Shown: positions 54,391 to 63,429, counted from the first letter of the stretch. The stretch is DNA of 64,000 bases from Microtetraspora glauca (GCA_001570385.1 BBYL01000008.1:186001-250000), one strand, 5' to 3'. Translations and numbers: made by a program. Notes: generated from the letters alone by a model not told the origin.

Positions 54391-54915
54391 ATGGGGGGAC
54401 CGGTCGAGGAACTGATCCAGATAGCGCTGGCCGACGGCGACCCGGACGGCACCGTGCGCTGGCAGGCGATAGCCGTGCTTCAGGAACGTGGAGACCTGGA
54501 GACCTTCACCCTGGCGAGACGCCTGTGCGCCGCGCGCACGACCGCGGAACGCGTTCTCGGGGTGGACATCCTGGGCGAACTCGGCCGGGACCGGCCATTC
54601 GCCGACAAGACACTTCCGATCCTGCGCTATCTCGCGGCCAGCGAGCAGGACGCGCGGGTGCTGTACTCGGTGCTCATCGCCTTCGGCCACCTGCGGGACG
54701 CGCGGGCGCTGCCGTCGGTGATCGAGCTGGCCTCGCACCCGGAGCACTCGGTCCGGTACGGCGCGGCCTACGCGCTGCCGAACGTGATGGGGATCCCGCC
54801 GGACCCGGCCGGTGTCGCCGCGCTGCGCCTGCTGGCCTCCGACCCCGACGACGACGTCGCCGACTGGGCCGCGCTCGGGATCAGCCTGGTCAGCGACCGC
54901 GGGTTCGACTCGTAG
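54391..54915 (+). CDS. HEAT-repeat protein
   Basis: 174 residues from the ATG at 54391 (GTG six bases earlier also possible). Repeated helical pairs: DGTVRWQAIAVLQERGD, ERVLGVDILGELGRDRPF, VLYSVLIAFGHLRDARALPSVIELASHPEHSVRYGAAYALPNVM and DDDVADWAALGISLV are HEAT/PBS-lyase-like. No lyase Cys or catalytic motif is seen, so a binding or scaffold role is likely. It is divergent from marP with a 71-base gap, and convergent with the Nudix gene. Confidence 0.86.
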   Translation: MGGPVEELIQIALADGDPDGTVRWQAIAVLQERGDLETFTLARRLCAARTTAERVLGVDILGELGRDRPFADKTLPILRYLAASEQDARVLYSVLIAFGHLRDARALPSVIELASHPEHSVRYGAAYALPNVMGIPPDPAGVAALRLLASDPDDDVADWAALGISLVSDRGFDS

Positions 54916-54920
54916 GGGTT

Positions 54921-55613
54921 CTAGCCGCGGGAGGCGAGTCTCAGGACGTCGGGGGGCAGGTCCTCGACGCGTGACCGGTCCCAGGGCCGCTCGAACCCCG
55001 ACACGGCCAGCACACGGTCGAGTATCCCCGCGGTGAAACCCCAGACCAGCAGGCCGCGCACCCGGAACGCGGGCGCGCCTCCCGGATCTCCCGCGAACGC
55101 GCGGGGCGGGTCCTCCTCCGGCGTGGCCCGGCCTCGTGGATACCGCAGCCGCAACCGGTTGGCGGGATCGACGAGCTCGGCCACCGGGATCCGCTCGACG
55201 GACTCGACCTCGTCCGGCGAGGCGGCGTGCACGGCGCTGGGCGTGTGCCACCACCCGAGGACGGGCGTCACGCGGTTGTCGCTGCGCCAGACGTAGAGTT
55301 CGGGCATCGTTCCGACGATCTTCACCCCGCGCGGGTCGAGACCGGTCTCCTCCTGGGCCTCACGCAGCGCGGCCCCTATGGGACCGTCGTCCTCGGGATC
55401 GACGCCGCCGCCGGGAAAGGCGGGCTGGCCCGCATGCCTGCGGCCGTTGGAGCTGCGCTGGATGAGCAGGACGTCCGGCCCCGCAGGTCCCTCGCCGAAC
55501 AGCAGGAGCACCGCGGCCCGCCGCCCGGCGCCGTCATCGGGAGGCCGCAGCACCTCGGGCACGGGGTTCCGTCCGGCGTTCGCCGCCAGATCCGTCAGCC
55601 AGCCGGGAACCAA
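54921..55613 (-). CDS. CoA-type Nudix pyrophosphatase
   Basis: 230 residues from a TTG with GGAGGAG three bases before it. The Nudix box is GGVDPEDDGPIGAALREAQEETGL (GX5EX7REUXEEXGU). The upstream RRHAGQPAFPGG matches the NuCoA motif typical of CoA diphosphohydrolases (YeaB/NudL). Expected to cut coenzyme A to phosphopantetheine and 3',5'-ADP. Rv3672c is the positional counterpart. Stops five bases from the convergent HEAT gene. Confidence 0.87.
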   Translation of the reverse strand: MVPGWLTDLAANAGRNPVPEVLRPPDDGAGRRAAVLLLFGEGPAGPDVLLIQRSSNGRRHAGQPAFPGGGVDPEDDGPIGAALREAQEETGLDPRGVKIVGTMPELYVWRSDNRVTPVLGWWHTPSAVHAASPDEVESVERIPVAELVDPANRLRLRYPRGRATPEEDPPRAFAGDPGGAPAFRVRGLLVWGFTAGILDRVLAVSGFERPWDRSRVEDLPPDVLRLASRG

Positions 55614-55701
55614 TGTCTCCTCCGATGCAGATCGAGCCGCGCGAGCCGTACAACCGCGGAACGGCGGTCAAGCTTCCCGAGCAAGCGGAACTTCCCTCAG
55701 A

Positions 55702-56421
55702 TCAGGAGAAGGGACCTTCCTTCACGAGCCTGCCCGCCTCTGCGGGGTCGGTCGGCCCGGTGCCGTACGACGGGCAGAGGGCGGCGACGGAACAGGCGCC
55801 GCAGGCGGGCCTGCGGGCGTGGCAGACGCGACGGCCGTGCCAGATCAGGCGGTGCGAGAGCATCGTCCACTGGGATTTGGGGATCAGATCCCCGACCTCG
55901 TGCTCGATCTTGACGGCGTCGGTCGCGGTGGTCCAGCCGAAGCGCCTGGCCAGGCGGCTGAAGTGGGTGTCCACGGTGATGCCGGGGACGTCGAAGGCGT
56001 TGCCGAGCACCACGTTGGCGGTCTTGCGCCCCACTCCGGGGAGGGCGACGAGCTCCTTGAGCGTGCCGGGCACCTCGCCGTGGTGGCGGTCGCAGACGGC
56101 CTGGGCCATGCCGATGATGCTGTTGGTCTTGGCCCGGAAGAAGCCGGTGGATCTGATGATCTCTTCGAGCTGGTCCCGGTCGGCCGCCGCATAGTCAGCC
56201 GGTGTCCGATACTTCGCGAAAAGCACCGGAGTAACCATATTTACCCTTTTGTCCGTACACTGCGCCGAGAGGATCGTGGCGACCAGCAGTTCAAGGGGGT
56301 TGGCGAAGTCGAGTTCGCAATGAGCGTCAGGATAGGTTTCCGCCAGGATTCTGTTGATCCGCCGCGCACGGCGAACGAGAGCGAGCCGGGACTCCCCAGC
56401 CGTCTGAACTTTGCGGGACAC
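55702..56421 (-). CDS. nth: endonuclease III
   Basis: Bifunctional DNA glycosylase/AP lyase for oxidised pyrimidines, 239 residues. Helix-hairpin-helix [17 protein letters not shown] (catalytic Lys just after GVGR) and catalytic Asp in [14 protein letters not shown]. The iron-sulfur ligands are [17 protein letters not shown] (C-X6-C-X2-C-X5-C). Starts at a GTG. It has the usual place next to crp, which is divergent. The TlpA-like gene found between Nudix and nth in mycobacteria is absent. Confidence 0.96.
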   Translation of the reverse strand: MSRKVQTAGESRLALVRRARRINRILAETYPDAHCELDFANPLELLVATILSAQCTDKRVNMVTPVLFAKYRTPADYAAADRDQLEEIIRSTGFFRAKTNSIIGMAQAVCDRHHGEVPGTLKELVALPGVGRKTANVVLGNAFDVPGITVDTHFSRLARRFGWTTATDAVKIEHEVGDLIPKSQWTMLSHRLIWHGRRVCHARRPACGACSVAALCPSYGTGPTDPAEAGRLVKEGPFS

Positions 56422-56503
56422 CCCGTAAGACTACGCGGACGGCGTAGGTCACAATGGCTTGCACGGCGCCAACGACCGAGCGCGACCATTGCAAGGAGGC
56501 ACC

Positions 56504-57184
56504 GTGAGCACCGACGACGTACTGAGCAAGGCGCCCCTGTTCTCCGCGCTCGACCGTGAGGGCGCCGCAGCACTGCGGACGAGCGTCACCGAGGTCGAGT
56601 TGTCCAAGGGACAGACCCTGTTCAGTGAGAACCAGACCGGCGACCGGCTCTACGTGGTGCTGGAAGGAAAGATCAAGCTGGCCCGCACCGCGCCCGACGG
56701 CAGGGAGAACCTGCTCAGCGTGCTGGGCCCCGGGGAGATGTTCGGCGAGCTCTCCCTGTTCGACCCCCGCCCGCGTACGGCTTCCGCCATCGCCCTGACG
56801 GACGTCCGCCTGGCCGGCCTGGGCCACGACGACCTGAGGCCGTGGCTCACCGGCCGCCCCGAGGTCGCGCTGCACCTGCTGCGCGCTCTCGCCCAGCGGC
56901 TCCGCCGTACGAACGACGTGCTGGCCGACCTGGTCTTCACCGACGTGCCCGGCCGTGTGGCCAAGCAGCTGCTCGATCTCGCCGACCGTTTCGGCCGCAA
57001 GACCGAGGACGGCCTCCGGGTCCACCACGACCTGACCCAGGAGGAGCTCGCCCAGCTCGTCGGCGCCTCCCGCGAGACGGTCAACAAGGCGCTGGCCGAC
57101 TTCGCCCAGCGCGGCTGGCTGCGCATCGAGGCCAAGGCCGTGGTCATCCTGGACATGGAGCGGCTCTACAACCGCTCCCGCTAG
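56504..57184 (+). CDS. crp: Crp/Fnr-family cAMP receptor protein
   Basis: 226 residues from a GTG with AAGGAGG four bases upstream. The cyclic-nucleotide domain shows DRLYVVLEGKIKL, FGELSLFDPRPRTASAIAL (cAMP pocket with the Arg-Thr-Ala signature), the dimer helix, and the Crp helix-turn-helix DLTQEELAQLVGASRETVNKALADFAQRGWL. Its ortholog in Streptomyces and mycobacteria (Rv3676) is a global regulator of development, antibiotic genes and metabolism. It overlaps the stop of the convergent MBL gene by four bases. Confidence 0.95.
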   Translation: MSTDDVLSKAPLFSALDREGAAALRTSVTEVELSKGQTLFSENQTGDRLYVVLEGKIKLARTAPDGRENLLSVLGPGEMFGELSLFDPRPRTASAIALTDVRLAGLGHDDLRPWLTGRPEVALHLLRALAQRLRRTNDVLADLVFTDVPGRVAKQLLDLADRFGRKTEDGLRVHHDLTQEELAQLVGASRETVNKALADFAQRGWLRIEAKAVVILDMERLYNRSR

Positions 57185-57972
57185 AGCGACTTGAGATAGT
57201 CGAGCTGGGCCGCCACCGACATCTCGGCGGCGGGCCAGAGCGCGGGATCCACCTCGGCGTAGACGATCTCGACGATCTGCCGGGCGTCTCTGGCGCCGTC
57301 CCGGATGGCCTGCCGGATCTGGTCCAGGCGCAGGCGGCGATGGGCGATGTACCCGTCCAGGACCCCCACGGGATCGGGCAGAACCGGGCCGTGGCCGGGC
57401 AGCAGCGCCTCCGCCTCAAGGATCTCGGCTCCCGCCCGCAGCTGGTCGAGGCTCCGCAGATAATCGGCCAGATCCCCGTCCGGCGCGATCACCGTGGTCC
57501 CCCGGCCCAGGATCGTGTCGCCCGTCAGCATCGCGCGGTCCTCGGGCAGCCAGAAGCAGAGCGAGTCGAACGAGTGCCCCGGGGTGCCGACGACCCTGAC
57601 CTCCAGGCCGTCCAGGTCGATGACGTCGCCGTCCGCGAGCCCCTCGCCGCCCAGCCGATGGCTCGGATCGAGTGCCCGGACCGGCGCGTTCACCATCTCG
57701 GCGAACGTGCGCGCGCCCCCGCTGTGGTCATGGTGCCCGTGCGTGAGCAGGACGGCCACGACCCTGCGCTCGGCCAGATGATCGGCCACCCGCCGGAGAT
57801 GCGCGTCGTCGTCCGGTCCCGGATCCACCACCAGTACGGTTTCCGCCCGGCCGATGACCCAGGTGTTGGTGCCGTCCAGCGTCATCGGCGAGGGATTCGG
57901 GGCCAGCAGGCTGGTGGCGTGCGCCGTACCGGAACCGTCGATGCCCTCAACCGGGATCCGAATGCCGCTCAT
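57181..57972 (-). CDS. metallo-beta-lactamase-fold hydrolase
   Basis: 263 residues of the glyoxalase II/LACTB2-like MBL subgroup. Zinc ligands in LLTHGHHDHSGGARTF, then VVGTPGHSFDSLCFW, LLTGDTILGRGTTV, and the C-terminal His in LLPGHGPVLPDP. A C-terminal helical region (QIRQAIRDGARDARQIVEIVY) is typical of LACTB2. Likely a thioester or RNA hydrolase; substrate unknown. Rv3677c is the positional counterpart. It is followed upstream by a Nudix gene on the same strand (40-base gap). Confidence 0.9.
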   Translation of the reverse strand: MSGIRIPVEGIDGSGTAHATSLLAPNPSPMTLDGTNTWVIGRAETVLVVDPGPDDDAHLRRVADHLAERRVVAVLLTHGHHDHSGGARTFAEMVNAPVRALDPSHRLGGEGLADGDVIDLDGLEVRVVGTPGHSFDSLCFWLPEDRAMLTGDTILGRGTTVIAPDGDLADYLRSLDQLRAGAEILEAEALLPGHGPVLPDPVGVLDGYIAHRRLRLDQIRQAIRDGARDARQIVEIVYAEVDPALWPAAEMSVAAQLDYLKSL

Positions 57973-58012
57973 CTCTCCCCGTTCGCGGAAGGAGCCGTTC
58001 CCGTCGTCCCGT

Positions 58013-58846
58013 TCATGGCGTACGCCCCGGGACGTGGTCGGGGTCGGGGACGATCAGGACCATCTCACCGTCCACCTCGGCGGCGGACGGCTGCACCGTC
58101 GTGATCGCGTGCTCCTCGCGCAGCACGTCGTCGATCGTCTCGAACCCGGCGAGTTCGGTCAACGTACGGAAGGTCGGCGGCATGAGCATGATCTCGCCCG
58201 CCTTCCCGCGGTCCAGGGCGGCGGCCGGGCTCATCCAGGCGACCTCGTCGGCCTCGCCCCCGACGTCGCGCGTGCGCTGGCCGGGCGGTAGCGCGGCGAC
58301 GAAGAACCGGGTGTCGAACCGCTTGGTCTCGATCTCGGGCGTGATCCAGTGTGCCCACGCCCGGAGCAGATCGGAGCGCAGCACCAGACCGCGCCGGTCG
58401 AGGAACTCGGCGAACGAGTGCGTGCGGTCGATCAACGCGAGACGGTCGGCCTCCCAGTCGTCACCGGTGGTGTCCGCCACGATCGTGGTCGCGCTCGGCC
58501 CGGCCAGGAGCACACCGGACTCCTCGAAGGTCTCCCGTACGGCGGCGCACACGAGGCCGCGCGCCGTCCGCTCGTCCGTGCCGAAGGCCGCGGCCCAATC
58601 CGAGGGCGGAGGGCCCGCCCACGCGACCGCGTGGTCGGTGTCCCTGGGGTCGACCGAGCCTCCGGGGAACACGTAGGCGCCCGCGGCGAAGGCCATCGTC
58701 GCCTTCCTGCGCAGGAGATAGACCTCGAGCGGATCGTCACGGAGCACCACCACGGTGGCCGCGTCTCTGGCCGGCACGATCGGGACGCGCCCCGCGAGGA
58801 TGTCCCGCGCCCGTTGCCCGATCTCTCCCGGAAGCGGGATCCCCAT
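58013..58846 (-). CDS. Nudix hydrolase
   Basis: 277 residues from the ATG at 58846, with GGAGGG five bases upstream (an earlier ATG at 58882 is less likely). Nudix fold: MAFAAGAYVFPGGSVDPRDTD, a longer than usual insert, then the core AAVRETFEESGVLL. The C-terminal half (LRAWAHWITPEIETKRFDTRFFVAALP) is characteristic of the NUDT19-like/acyl-CoA group, so CoA-ester hydrolysis is plausible. It forms a two-gene run with the MBL gene. Confidence 0.86.
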   Translation of the reverse strand: MGIPLPGEIGQRARDILAGRVPIVPARDAATVVVLRDDPLEVYLLRRKATMAFAAGAYVFPGGSVDPRDTDHAVAWAGPPPSDWAAAFGTDERTARGLVCAAVRETFEESGVLLAGPSATTIVADTTGDDWEADRLALIDRTHSFAEFLDRRGLVLRSDLLRAWAHWITPEIETKRFDTRFFVAALPPGQRTRDVGGEADEVAWMSPAAALDRGKAGEIMLMPPTFRTLTELAGFETIDDVLREEHAITTVQPSAAEVDGEMVLIVPDPDHVPGRTP

Positions 58847-58929
58847 ACACCCTCCACGCGGTAGCGCCTCTGTGCGACTCATTAGAACATCGTTCGGGTG
58901 ACACGCCTACGGCGCCGGTGCGGTCACGT

Positions 58930-58970
58930 GAGGGGCGCCCGCCCGCGACGGTGGCGGGCGGGCGCCCCTC
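58930..58970. terminator. 17-bp hairpin between the Nudix and ridA genes
   Basis: GAGGGGCGCCCGCCCGC / GCGGGCGGGCGCCCCTC, loop of seven bases. It lies about 60 bases past the ridA stop in the minus direction, so it is ridA's probable terminator. Confidence 0.75.
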
Positions 58971-59027
58971 GATCGCGAGGAACGCTCCGGACGCCCCCGC
59001 GATCTCGCACCGCGTACGAGGAGGTGG

Positions 59028-59489
59028 TCAGCGGACCTCGGCGATCAGCTCGACCTCCACCGGGGCGTCCATCGGGAGGACCGCCACGCCGACGGCGCTG
59101 CGCGCGTGCTTTCCGGCGTCCCCGAGGATCTCCCCGAGCAGTTCGCTGGCGCCGTTGGCGACGGCCGGCTGGCCGGTGAAGCCCGGCGCGCTGGACACGA
59201 AGGCGACGACCTTCACGATCCTGACGATGTTCGACAGGTCGCCGACGACGGACTTCACCGCCGCGAGGGCGTTCAGCGCGCAGATCCGCGCCTGCGCCGC
59301 GGCGTCCTCGGCGGAGACCTCGGCGCCGACCTTGCCGGTGACGGCCAGCTTGCCGCCGACCATGGGAAGCTGGCCGGAGGTGTAGACGTAGTCGCCCGTA
59401 CGGACCGCGGGCACGTACGCCGCGAGAGGAGCCACCACCTCGGGCAGGGTCAGCCCGAGGTCGGCGATGCGCTTTTCAGGGGTGCTCAT
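59028..59489 (-). CDS. ridA: RidA-family enamine/imine deaminase
   Basis: 153 residues. YVYTSGQLPMVGGKLAVTG, RICALNALAAVKSVVGDL and VKVVAFVSSAPGFTGQPAVANGAS match the YjgF/RidA fold. The longer N-terminal region (MSTPEKRIADLGLTLPEV) marks the Rv3678c-type subgroup. RidA hydrolyses reactive 2-aminoacrylate, but this subgroup's catalytic Arg is replaced near ARSAVGVAVLPMDAPVEVE, so I infer activity only by family. It starts one base after the stop of the DUF4177 gene. Confidence 0.88.
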   Translation of the reverse strand: MSTPEKRIADLGLTLPEVVAPLAAYVPAVRTGDYVYTSGQLPMVGGKLAVTGKVGAEVSAEDAAAQARICALNALAAVKSVVGDLSNIVRIVKVVAFVSSAPGFTGQPAVANGASELLGEILGDAGKHARSAVGVAVLPMDAPVEVELIAEVR

Positions 59490-59490
59490 A

Positions 59491-59643
59491 TCACTTCGCT
59501 CGCTTCATGTAGGCGACAAGCTGCTCGGGGTTCGGCCCCGGGATGACGGAGACCAGCTCCCAGCCGTCCTCGCCCCAGTTGTCAAGAATCTGCTTCGTCG
59601 CGTGCGTAAGCAACGGCACCGTGACGTATTCCCACTTGGTCAT
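59491..59643 (-). CDS. DUF4177 small protein
   Basis: 50 residues: it starts TKWEYVTVPLLTHATKQIL and continues DNWGEDGWELVSVIPGP, the DUF4177 pattern (WEY...GWELV). ATG at 59643, TGA at 59491, one base before the ridA ATG, so the two are co-translated. Proteins of this group sit before the RidA homologue in other actinobacteria (Rv3678A in mycobacteria, as I recall). Its function is unknown. The gene is too short for standard finders. Confidence 0.85.
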   Translation of the reverse strand: MTKWEYVTVPLLTHATKQILDNWGEDGWELVSVIPGPNPEQLVAYMKRAK

Positions 59644-59713
59644 GGGGCCAGGTTATCGACGGATCACGCCGCGCGTCCGAGCAGACGTCCCCGGCGGGAG
59701 GCACGCTCGGCCC

Positions 59714-60667
59714 TCAGGGGGTCTCCCGGTTCCAGACGGGGTTCTGCACGGTGGGAGCGTGATCGGCTCCGTCGGCGGCAGCCGGAAGGCCGGAGAGCCC
59801 GGGCACGGACACCTGAGACTCGATCGCGGGCAACTCGTCGATGACCTCGTCCACCGGCTCGGGCTCCTCTTCCTCCTCCTTGGCCGCCGCGGCCTGCGCC
59901 GCCGCCGGGGCCATCCGGTCGAAGAAGCGCAACATCTCGACGGGCAGCGGCATCACCAGGGTGCTGTTCTTCTCCGCCGCGACCTCCACCACGGTCTGCA
60001 GCAGGCGAAGCTGCAGCGCGGCCGGGTCGGACGACATCTCCTTGGCCGCCGCGGCCAGGCGCTTGGACGCCTGGAACTCGCCGTCCGCCGTGATGATGCG
60101 GGCACGCCGCTCACGCTCGGCCTCGGCCTGGCGGGACATCGAGCGCTTCATGCCCTCGGGCAGCGCCACGTCCTTGATCTCGACCCGCTCGATCCTGATG
60201 CCCCACGGCCCCTCGGTGGGCTCGTCGATGACGTTCTTCAGCTTGGCGTTGAGCGCGTCGCGGTCGGAGAGGAGCTGGTCCAGCTCCGACTGGCCGATGA
60301 CCGAGCGCAGCGAGGTCTGGGCGACCTGCGACACCGCGAAGAGATAGTTCTGCACGTTGACGACGGCCTTGATCGGGTCGATGACCCGGAAGTACACGAC
60401 GGCGTCGACGCGTACCGAGACGTTGTCACGCGTGATCCCCTCCTGCGCGGGGACGCCCATCGTGACGATCTGCATGTTGACCTTCTGCATCCGGTCGATC
60501 ATCGGAGCGACCAGATGAAGGCCGGGCCCCCGGACGTTCGACTGGATGCGCCCGAGACGGAAGACGATGCCCGTCTCGAACTGCTGAACGACCCTGATGC
60601 TGCGGGCCAGCACGATCAACACGAAGATCGCTAACATCAGGACCAACGCGAACAGCACCGACTCCAC
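59714..60667 (-). CDS. slipin-type SPFH/band 7 membrane protein
   Basis: 317 residues from a GTG at 60667, with AAGGGG nine bases before it. One N-terminal membrane helix (VLFALVLMLAIFVLIVLARSI), then the slipin-type SPFH domain: VVQQFETGIVFRLGRIQSNVRGPGLHLVAPMIDRM, QIVTMGVPAQEGITRDNVSVRVDAVVYFRVIDP. The coiled region AEAERERRARIITADGEFQASKRLAAAAKEMSSDPAALQLRLLQT is very typical of slipins. The tail is acidic (EEEEEPEPVDEVIDELP). A second SPFH protein is at 19968. Function in this genus unknown. Confidence 0.92.
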   Translation of the reverse strand: MESVLFALVLMLAIFVLIVLARSIRVVQQFETGIVFRLGRIQSNVRGPGLHLVAPMIDRMQKVNMQIVTMGVPAQEGITRDNVSVRVDAVVYFRVIDPIKAVVNVQNYLFAVSQVAQTSLRSVIGQSELDQLLSDRDALNAKLKNVIDEPTEGPWGIRIERVEIKDVALPEGMKRSMSRQAEAERERRARIITADGEFQASKRLAAAAKEMSSDPAALQLRLLQTVVEVAAEKNSTLVMPLPVEMLRFFDRMAPAAAQAAAAKEEEEEPEPVDEVIDELPAIESQVSVPGLSGLPAAADGADHAPTVQNPVWNRETP

Positions 60668-60888
60668 GATCGGTAACCCCTTTCCACCCCGTTGTGCGAA
60701 AGCGATGAAGCCTGCCCCAAGCCAATCCGTGCGCGAGCCGTACCGCAAGGGTCCCCAACGGACGGCCTCCGCGAAATCGACATGTGACCTTTGGGTAGCC
60801 TTCAAACCGTGAGCGAGCGGAGCGAGCGAACGATCCGGCGTGGCAGCGTCGCCGACGCCATTCCGACGCCCCCTGGCGAGGAGGAGCC

Positions 60889-61893
60889 GTGAGCGCTCGG
60901 GACACCGATTGGGACGGCGTGCGGCTGCACGTCGTCACCGGCAAGGGCGGCACGGGGAAGACCACCGTGGCCGCCGCCCTGGCCCTCGCACTCGCGGCGG
61001 GCGGCCGCAAGGTGCTGCTCGTCGAGGTCGAGGGCAGGCAGGGCATCGCCCAGGTCTTCGACCTGCCACCGCTGCCGTACGAGGAGCGGAAGATCGCCGT
61101 GGCCCCCGGCGGTGGCGACGTGTACGCCCTGGCGATCGACCCGGAAGAGGCCATGCTCGAGTACCTCGAGATGTTCTACGGCCTCAAGCGCATGGGCAAG
61201 GTGCTCACCCGGATGGGCGTGGTCGACTTCGCCACCACCATCGCTCCCGGCCTGCGCGACGTCCTCGTCACCGGCAAGACCAGCGAGGCCGTACGCCGCC
61301 GTGACAGGTCGGGCAGGCGGGTCTACGACGCGATCGTGATGGACGCGCCGCCGACGGGTCGGATCACCCGCTTCCTCAACGTCACCCAGGAGGTCGCCGG
61401 GCTGGCCCGGGTCGGCCCCGTCAAGAACCACGCCGACCTGGTGCGCGGGGTCGTCGCCTCTCCTGAGACGGCGGTCCATTTCGTCTCGCTCCTGGAGGAG
61501 ATGCCGGTCCAGGAGACGCTGGACGGCGTCGCCGAACTGCACGGCGCCGAGCTGCCCGTCGGCGGTATCTTCATCAACATGGTCCGCCCGACCGGCCTGC
61601 CGAAGGACGTGCTGGACTCGGCGCTCAAGAAACGCTTCGACCACGCGGAGCTCGCGCTCGGGCTGAAGGCCGCCGGCCTCGTCGGCGAGTCGGCGGACGC
61701 GTCGGCGATCGCCCAGGCCCTTGCCGAGGAGGTCACCGAGCACGCCCACAGGACCCGGCTGGAGAAGCGGGAGCGGGCGTCCCTGGCGAAGGCGGGCACA
61801 CCGCGTTATGAGCTGCCGCTCCTCGCCGACGGCACCGACCTGGCCGGGCTGTACGAACTCGCCGAGGCCATCCGCGCGCAGGGCGCGGCATGA
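60889..61893 (+). CDS. ArsA/Get3-like ATPase 1 (BagA-like)
   Basis: 334 residues. The deviant Walker A reads VTGKGGTGKTTVAAALAL, with the signature Lys of the ArsA/MinD type. DAPPTGRITRFLN follows the A' region, and VRPTGLPKDVL follows in the C-terminal half. It forms a tandem pair with the next gene (68 bases), in the position of Rv3679-Rv3680, two Get3-like ATPases described in M. tuberculosis. No arsenite pump (ArsB) or metal-binding Cys motif is present, so an arsenic role is unlikely. Confidence 0.87.
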   Translation: MSARDTDWDGVRLHVVTGKGGTGKTTVAAALALALAAGGRKVLLVEVEGRQGIAQVFDLPPLPYEERKIAVAPGGGDVYALAIDPEEAMLEYLEMFYGLKRMGKVLTRMGVVDFATTIAPGLRDVLVTGKTSEAVRRRDRSGRRVYDAIVMDAPPTGRITRFLNVTQEVAGLARVGPVKNHADLVRGVVASPETAVHFVSLLEEMPVQETLDGVAELHGAELPVGGIFINMVRPTGLPKDVLDSALKKRFDHAELALGLKAAGLVGESADASAIAQALAEEVTEHAHRTRLEKRERASLAKAGTPRYELPLLADGTDLAGLYELAEAIRAQGAA

Positions 61894-61960
61894 CCCGATC
61901 CCGTACGGCCCCGGCAGCCGCGGGTCACCTCCGGACGTCCGGACGTCGAAAGGCAGAGCT

Positions 61961-63088
61961 GTGACCAAGACCGCGCCCGTTCTGGACATCGACGCGATCC
62001 TGGACGACGAGAACACGCGCATCATCGTGTGCTGCGGCTCCGGCGGCGTCGGCAAGACCACCACGGCGGCGGCCCTGGGGCTGCGGGCCGCGGAGCGCGG
62101 CCGTTCGGTCGTCGTGCTCACCGTGGACCCGGCGAAGCGGCTGGCCCAGGCCATGGGGCTCACCGAGCTGGACAACGTCCCGCGCCGGGTCAAGGGTGTC
62201 GGCTCCCAGGGCGAGCTGCACGCGATGATGCTCGACATGAAGCGGACCTTCGATGAGATCATCGAAGCGCACGCGGACCCCGAGCGCGCCCGCCAGATCC
62301 TGACAAATCCCTTTTATCAGTCGCTGTCGTCGAGCTTCTCCGGCACGCAGGAGTACATGGCGATGGAGAAGCTGGGCCAACTCCGCCGGTCCGGCGACTG
62401 GGATCTGATCATCGTCGACACGCCGCCGTCCCGGTCGGCGCTCGACTTCCTCGACGCGCCGGAACGCCTGGGGCGGTTCCTCGACGGGCGGCTCATCCGC
62501 ATCCTGATGGCCCCGGCCAAGGCCGGGGGCAGGAGTGCGTTCAAGCTGCTCAACGCGGGTTTCGGCATCGTCGCCGGTGCGTTGACCAAGGTGCTGGGCG
62601 CTCAGGTGCTGAAGGACATCCAGATGTTCGTCTCGGCCCTCGACGCGGTCTTCGGAGGCTTCAGGCAGCGAGCCGAGCAGACGTACAAGCTGCTGCAGGC
62701 GCCGGGAACGGCCTTCGTCGTAGTCGCCACGCCGGAACGCGACGCCATCCGCGAAGCCTCGTACTTCGTCGAGCGGCTGGCCGAGGAGCGCATGCCCCTG
62801 GCCGGGCTGGTCATCAACCGGCTGCACCGCTCGCCGGCGCCCGCCCTGTCCGCCGCCCGGAGCACCGCGGCGGCGGAGGACCTGGAGTCCCGCGGCGAGC
62901 ACGAGCTGGCCTCCGCCGTACTGCGACTGCACGCGGGACGGATGCAGCTCGCCGCCCGCGAGCAACGCGAGCAGGAACACTTCATGTCGGCGCATCCGAC
63001 CGTGCCGATCGCCCACGTCCCCGCGATGGCCGAGGACGTGCACGATCTGGACGGGCTGCGCGAGATCGGAGATCTCCTCGCGTCATGA
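61961..63088 (+). CDS. ArsA/Get3-like ATPase 2 (BagB-like)
   Basis: 375 residues from a GTG. The Walker A is CCGSGGVGKTTTAAALGLRAAERGRSVVVLTVDPAKRLAQAMGL: GKT is intact but the signature Lys of the ArsA type is Ser. Walker B region DWDLIIVDTPPSRSALDFL, then HFMSAHPTVPIAHVPAM at the end. The loss of the signature Lys, with a neighbour that keeps it, suggests an asymmetric heterodimer. Mycobacterial Rv3680 has the same position. Function (membrane protein delivery, or stress) is not proven. Confidence 0.87.
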   Translation: MTKTAPVLDIDAILDDENTRIIVCCGSGGVGKTTTAAALGLRAAERGRSVVVLTVDPAKRLAQAMGLTELDNVPRRVKGVGSQGELHAMMLDMKRTFDEIIEAHADPERARQILTNPFYQSLSSSFSGTQEYMAMEKLGQLRRSGDWDLIIVDTPPSRSALDFLDAPERLGRFLDGRLIRILMAPAKAGGRSAFKLLNAGFGIVAGALTKVLGAQVLKDIQMFVSALDAVFGGFRQRAEQTYKLLQAPGTAFVVVATPERDAIREASYFVERLAEERMPLAGLVINRLHRSPAPALSAARSTAAAEDLESRGEHELASAVLRLHAGRMQLAAREQREQEHFMSAHPTVPIAHVPAMAEDVHDLDGLREIGDLLAS

Positions 63089-63120
63089 CCTGTGGAGGAG
63101 GGAGGGGGTGAACCCCCGGC

Positions 63121-63429
63121 TCATCCGGCGATGAGCTCGTTGGTTCGCTCGTACTCTTCCTTGGCCGACTCCAGCAGGTCGCGCCAGGAGTTCACATCGG
63201 GCCGGCGCCTCAGCAGCGCGCGGCGTTCCCGCTCGGTCATACCGCCCCACACCCCGAACTCGATGCGGTTGTCCAGCGCATCGGCGAGGCACTCGGTACG
63301 GACCGGGCATCCCCGGCAGATCAGCTTCGCCCGGTTCTGCGCGGCGCCCTGCACGAAGAGAGCGTCAGGATCCGCACCTCGACAGGCGGCACGGGAGGTC
63401 CAATCCGTGATCCACATGTTCGACCCCAC
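63121..63429 (-). CDS. wblA: WhiB-family regulator WblA
   Basis: 102 residues (98 from the second ATG at 63417). Iron-sulfur ligands are C16 and the cluster C38, C41, C47 (CRGCPVRTEC), followed by GVWGGMTERERRALLRRR, the WhiB turn and basic C-terminal region. The sequence WITDWTSRAAC...DPDALFVQGAAQNRAK is the WblA type, close to Streptomyces WblA, which represses antibiotic production and allows aerial hyphae to sporulate. The WhiB4 gene of mycobacteria sits in the same place, between the ArsA pair and ponA2. About 245 bases of upstream region precede it. Confidence 0.93.
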   Translation of the reverse strand: MGSNMWITDWTSRAACRGADPDALFVQGAAQNRAKLICRGCPVRTECLADALDNRIEFGVWGGMTERERRALLRRRPDVNSWRDLLESAKEEYERTNELIAG

